A stretch of 35,448 bases of DNA from Lachnospiraceae bacterium (GTDB lineage Bacteria > Bacillota > Clostridia > Lachnospirales > Lachnospiraceae). The DNA is taken from NCBI GenBank assembly GCA_017470985.1, contig JAFUXA010000015.1, positions 1 to 35,448 on the forward strand, written 5' to 3'. Below, piece by piece: positions 33,007-35,448 of the stretch (position 1 is its first letter; the number at the start of each line of letters is the position of its first letter). The notes below the pieces were generated by a model that was not told where the DNA came from, did not search any database, and worked only from the letters and a program-made list of their open reading frames with translations. A program made the translations under genes and the position numbers.

Positions 33007-34038
33007 TTAATTGAAGTTATATAGTTTCTGAACAATTTTGTATTGGGCGATTATAAACTTGTAACCTACTTTGCTCTTGCGGTTGGCCATAAATCCGAAG
33101 TATCCGCGATACATCTTGCGGTGTAGAGCCGGGCTGATTTCATGAATGTCAGTCCATACCTTATCTTTGATAGCAAGCTTGGCCGGATCTTTGGAACAAA
33201 TTGCCAGCACTGAAGTGATGGTAGTAATAATCTCTAAGTAGTTGTACATATATTTCTTAAGCTTCTTGTTGCCCTTTAAGAGCTTCTTGGTCTCATCTGA
33301 TGAGTAGAACTTCACCATTTCCATATTTACCCGTGCCTGTTGATCCAATCGTTTGATCATAACTTCCTGGTTTACAGACTGGTCATCTCTTCCTATAAAA
33401 TAGTGATAGAATGGTACATCCATATAATAGATGGTCTTCACATATGGAAGAGGGTTGAATACATATATATTATCTACATAGAAGCAATGTTCTGGCAGCT
33501 GCAGATTACATTCACGAAGTAAATCTGTTCTGAAAATTACAGAGTGCATGAGGATGTAAGTTCCCTTTGGAAAATGTCCTATCTGACTCCAGTTGAAATA
33601 GATACCGGTTGGTAACTCGCGACGATATTTCATAGTCTTCTTATGCTTCTTGCCTACCTTGTCATATATGAAATTGGAAATGAGCAGATCAAGTCCACGA
33701 TCTTCCGAAATTGATTCTTCCAGGAAATCCAGTATTTTGATCAATACATCTGAGTCAACCCAATCATCTGAGTCCACAACTTTGAAGTATGAACCGGTAG
33801 CTGCAGCAATTCCGGCATTTACAGCAGAACCATGTCCTCCATTTGGCTTGTGAACAACCTTGATTATATCCGGATATTTGCTTTGATATTTATCTGCTAA
33901 TTCAGGGGTTTTGTCTGTAGAACCATCGTCTACAATTATTATTTCAACCCTGTCATCTCCGAGTAGACTGTTAATAGATCTGTCCAGATAATCCTGTGAG
34001 TTGTAGCTTGGTATAGCTACGCTTAATATCTTTTCCAT
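33007..34038 (-). CDS. Family 2 glycosyltransferase (GT-A fold)
   Basis: A 343-residue GT2 enzyme. The N-terminal GT-A domain has SVAIPSYNSQDYLDRSI, IIIVDDGSTDKT for the nucleotide-sugar, HKPNGGHGSAVNAGIAAATG, and VDSDDWVD with the DxD-type metal site. The C-terminal ~150 residues are Lys-rich and lack clear transmembrane helices. Such enzymes build polysaccharide, teichoic or lipid-linked glycans at the cytoplasmic face. The ATG has AAGGAG about 7 nt upstream. It stands alone, with no other glycan genes nearby, so the acceptor is unknown. Confidence 0.9.
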   Translation of the reverse strand: MEKILSVAIPSYNSQDYLDRSINSLLGDDRVEIIIVDDGSTDKTPELADKYQSKYPDIIKVVHKPNGGHGSAVNAGIAAATGSYFKVVDSDDWVDSDVLIKILDFLEESISEDRGLDLLISNFIYDKVGKKHKKTMKYRRELPTGIYFNWSQIGHFPKGTYILMHSVIFRTDLLRECNLQLPEHCFYVDNIYVFNPLPYVKTIYYMDVPFYHYFIGRDDQSVNQEVMIKRLDQQARVNMEMVKFYSSDETKKLLKGNKKLKKYMYNYLEIITTITSVLAICSKDPAKLAIKDKVWTDIHEISPALHRKMYRGYFGFMANRKSKVGYKFIIAQYKIVQKLYNFN

Positions 34039-34134
34039 TTTAAACTCCTTTTTCAGCTTGATTTTTATTGCGTTCTATCAGGCTGTGCATGATGTTTATA
34101 TGATAACACATTGTGAAAACAAGAGTATAGAAAA

Positions 34135-34163
34135 AGTATAAACTGCATATATGACAGCATAAA
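34135..34163 (-). promoter_or_regulatory. Candidate promoter of the GT2 gene
   Basis: On the minus strand TTTATG (34158-34163) and TATACT (34135-34140) are 17 bp apart, about 100 bp upstream of the ATG. The -35 is moderate. Confidence 0.4.
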
Positions 34164-34224
34164 TTGAAAAATCGGAATATATTAAAGTGGAAAATATTAA
34201 AATAAAGAAAAAAGAACAAAGAAA

Positions 34225-34255
34225 AAAGAACATGTCTTGCGGGCACATGTTCTTT
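34225..34255 (-). terminator. Hairpin with T-run on the minus strand, no assigned gene
   Basis: AAAGAACATGT (34225-34235) and ACATGTTCTTT (34245-34255) are perfect 11-bp arms around 9 nt. On the minus strand the hairpin leads into a T-rich tract, the form of an intrinsic terminator. No minus-strand gene lies between here and the gene at 34463, so it may end an untranslated RNA or act on the plus strand as a leader structure. Confidence 0.55.
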
Positions 34256-34268
34256 AAAAGGGGGAGTT

Positions 34269-34367
34269 ATGAAAAAGTTTTTCAAATGTCTTTCGACAGT
34301 ATCTATAATAAAATCTAATTGTGACGGAATTTTGAACATATCATTAAAGAAATATGAAGAATTATAA
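34269..34367 (+). CDS. Possible 32-codon small ORF
   Basis: ATG 34269 opens a 32-residue reading frame (MKKFFKCLSTVSIIKSN..., ending KKYEEL) just after AAAAGGGGGAG. That would be a G-rich ribosome binding site, although the spacing from GGGGAG is only 2 nt. It lies in the 424-bp gap between the GT2 gene and the membrane protein at 34463, directly after the 34225-34255 hairpin and before the GTTAG operator. The coding signal is weak and chance is quite possible. The rest of the gap is AT-rich, with only the GT2 promoter and the operator noted here. Confidence 0.22.
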   Translation: MKKFFKCLSTVSIIKSNCDGILNISLKKYEEL

Positions 34368-34399
34368 AACATCTGAAAAAGGAATATTTTTAAATTACA

Positions 34400-34430
34400 G
34401 TTAGTCATGACTAACAAAAAGAGTTATAAT
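34400..34430 (+). promoter_or_regulatory. Promoter with a GTTAG palindromic operator
   Basis: A perfect 16-bp palindrome, GTTAG-TCATGA-CTAAC (34400-34415), overlaps the -35 (TAGTCA at 34402-34407), 17 bp before a perfect TATAAT (34425-34430). The gene at 34463 follows 33 bp later. GTTAG half-sites resemble those I recall for MarR-family MepR of Staphylococcus; the same motif recurs at 35232. Confidence 0.7.
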
Positions 34431-34462
34431 GACGATATATATGGATAGAAGTGGAGGAAATT

Positions 34463-35137
34463 ATGAAGTCAAAACAAAGAATATTATTTGGATGCTATGC
34501 AATGGTACTTGCTATTATTGGGGACTATCTTCTTGGATACGGTACAATTGGAACAACATCAGATCCGGGTGCCTATATGGGCATATCCTGGAATGTGGCT
34601 CCTGATTGGAGATATGCAGTATCATCAATCCTTGGGTTTTTGTGTGCAGCGATGTTTGCCTATGCTGCAACAGAATTAATGAGGGTTATGGAGAACGAAT
34701 ATAATTTAAAGGATTCCAAACTATACAAGCTTTTCAAGGTTGCCAACTGGGGAGGAATTTTGTATTTTGCCTTTATTCATATAGGCATATGCATCCTGCC
34801 GGTTGTTTTTAATGCAGGAATGGAAGCAACGGGCGATATTGAAGCATCTGCCGGTATGACGATCAGGGTTCTGAAAAGTGAACTTATTCCATTGTTAGCT
34901 GGTTTTGTGGTCTGCGATTTGTTTGTGACTATAGGATGGGTTGGAATGGTTCTTAAGAGGATGCTTCCTGTAAAAAAATGGATGATCATATGTTGTCCTG
35001 TTTTTGGCGTACTTTTCGGAAACTTACTTAATTTGATATCAGAGGGGTTGGACTCTGGGACAGAATCACTGGGGTGGCTCATGTTGTATTTAGTTTGTGC
35101 ACTATCTCTTGCAGATACGAAAAGGTCAATTAAATGA
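34463..35137 (+). CDS. Polytopic membrane protein, DUF6796-like
   Basis: A 224-residue protein with about six transmembrane helices. Recognisable blocks are AIIGDYLLGYGTIG, ISWNVAPDWRYAVSSILGFLC and GGILYFAFIHIGICILPVVF. The 'G-D-x-L-L-G-Y' and 'S-W...W-R' pattern is one I associate with DUF6796-type proteins of Firmicutes, whose function is unknown. ATG 34463 has GGAGG 5 nt upstream; the GTG at 34451 overlaps that site. It is controlled by the GTTAG operator-promoter and shares this motif with the ABC exporter gene downstream, which suggests one regulator for both. Confidence 0.72.
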   Translation: MKSKQRILFGCYAMVLAIIGDYLLGYGTIGTTSDPGAYMGISWNVAPDWRYAVSSILGFLCAAMFAYAATELMRVMENEYNLKDSKLYKLFKVANWGGILYFAFIHIGICILPVVFNAGMEATGDIEASAGMTIRVLKSELIPLLAGFVVCDLFVTIGWVGMVLKRMLPVKKWMIICCPVFGVLFGNLLNLISEGLDSGTESLGWLMLYLVCALSLADTKRSIK

Positions 35138-35231
35138 AGCTGACAAAAAAACAATTGAATCTCATCTTAGGACTGCGGATATAAAAAGAAATCCCTAATT
35201 AAGTAGACCTTAGTTTATTTTTTGACATGCG

Positions 35232-35247
35232 GTTAGCAAAGACTAAA
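35232..35247 (+). promoter_or_regulatory. Second GTTAG-N6-CTAA operator-like site
   Basis: GTTAG (35232-35236) and CTAAA (35243-35247) are separated by 6 bp, the same half-sites and spacing as 34400-34415. TTAGCA (35233-35238) could act as a -35, 17 bp before GACAAT (35256-35261), which mirrors the first site's layout. The rest of 35138-35231 holds a perfect TTGACA (35222-35227) with no matching -10. Confidence 0.55.
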
Positions 35248-35285
35248 GCAAAATAGACAATAATAATATGAAAGGTGTGCATTAA

Positions 35286-35448
35286 ATGTTTGACAAAAGG
35301 CTGATGGCCATGTGCCCTGAAAGCAAAAAATATATAGTTGGAAACATTTTCTGCCAGTGGATTGAGCTCATGATGAATGCGTTGATGATTTATATTATCG
35401 CAGGCGCAGTCGGAAAGCTCTATCGCGGAGAAATGACTGCAAAGAGCA
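35286..35448 (+). CDS. ABC transporter permease/ATPase, N-terminus (partial)
   Basis: Only the first 54 codons are in the window. ATG 35286 has AAAGGTG about 8 nt upstream. The visible sequence starts MFDKRLMAMCPESKKYIVGNIF, followed by a first hydrophobic helix (CQWIELMMNALMIYIIAGAVG) and LYRGE. The beginning M-F-D-K-R-L followed by a short amphipathic stretch and a transmembrane helix is characteristic of CydD-like ABC exporters with fused membrane and nucleotide-binding domains in Firmicutes. The ATPase part is out of view. Such genes often come as heterodimer pairs under MarR control, which fits the GTTAG site in front of it. Confidence 0.65.
   Translation, partial: MFDKRLMAMCPESKKYIVGNIFCQWIELMMNALMIYIIAGAVGKLYRGEMTAKS

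Noticed and set aside
34040-34417. 125-codon minus-strand frame in the gap upstream of the GT2 gene
   Set aside because: No ribosome binding site at any start, a low-complexity Phe/Cys/His-rich tail from AT-rich DNA, and it runs through a hairpin and the GT2 promoter.

Overview
The window reads as chromosomal DNA of an anaerobic, low-GC Firmicute, most likely a Lachnospiraceae member of the Butyrivibrio/Pseudobutyrivibrio/Roseburia group. This is inferred from gene content and style: AT-rich intergenic DNA, strong AGGAGG-type ribosome binding sites, a permuted GH3 beta-glucosidase of the Butyrivibrio/Ruminococcus type, a FeoA-FeoB fusion, PadR/HAAS/DUF4097 and AraC-controlled sugar loci. I see no rRNA, tRNA, CRISPR array, phage module or insertion sequence. 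About 31 genes are supported, two of them cut by the window edges, plus one doubtful 32-codon ORF. Several annotated starts are shortened here because a clear ribosome binding site favours an internal ATG or GTG.

Layout. 1-1276: the end of an unknown minus-strand gene, then a PfkB kinase of pseudouridine-kinase type with its own terminator and operator-like palindrome. 1277-3993: a membrane-anchored SGNH hydrolase, a two-gene HTH/PemK toxin-antitoxin-like module whose promoter is embedded in a long inverted repeat, and an ArsB/SLC13-type permease. 4041-7915: an AraC regulator divergent from a cytoplasmic GH106-like glycoside hydrolase. 8007-11479: free methionine-R-sulfoxide reductase, a MATE exporter and a convergent DASS anion transporter. 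11776-16395: a metal block with FeoAB, a cation diffusion facilitator and an unusual NifX-like/Cys-His-rich/SlyD-like fusion protein. 16532-18942: RsmJ, a PilZ protein and an acetyl-esterase-like hydrolase. 19020-21267 (minus): padR, an HAAS membrane protein and a DUF4097 protein, led by a near-consensus promoter and four tandem 14-bp repeats. 21591-26704: ilvE, a PAS-PAS-GGDEF-EAL protein, then bioY-birA behind a textbook BirA operator. 26884-32384: permuted GH3, AraC and a GPH sugar symporter, a beta-glycoside utilisation locus. 32592-35448: a small Arg-rich protein, a GT2 glycosyltransferase, a polytopic membrane protein and the start of an ABC exporter.

How the parts work together. The two AraC-linked loci probably import and hydrolyse plant-derived oligosaccharides in the cytoplasm, since neither glycosidase has a signal peptide. 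FeoAB, the CDF and the NifX-SlyD fusion look like uptake, efflux and intracellular handling of a divalent metal. The PilZ and GGDEF-EAL proteins give the cell c-di-GMP sensing and turnover. The BirA operator makes biotin uptake self-limiting. Most regulatory calls rest on promoter and repeat geometry read directly from the sequence. The most unusual items are the NifX-linker-SlyD fusion, the operator-nested HTH/PemK module, the tandem PadR operator, and a repeated GTTAG-N6-CTAA operator shared by the last two transcription units.
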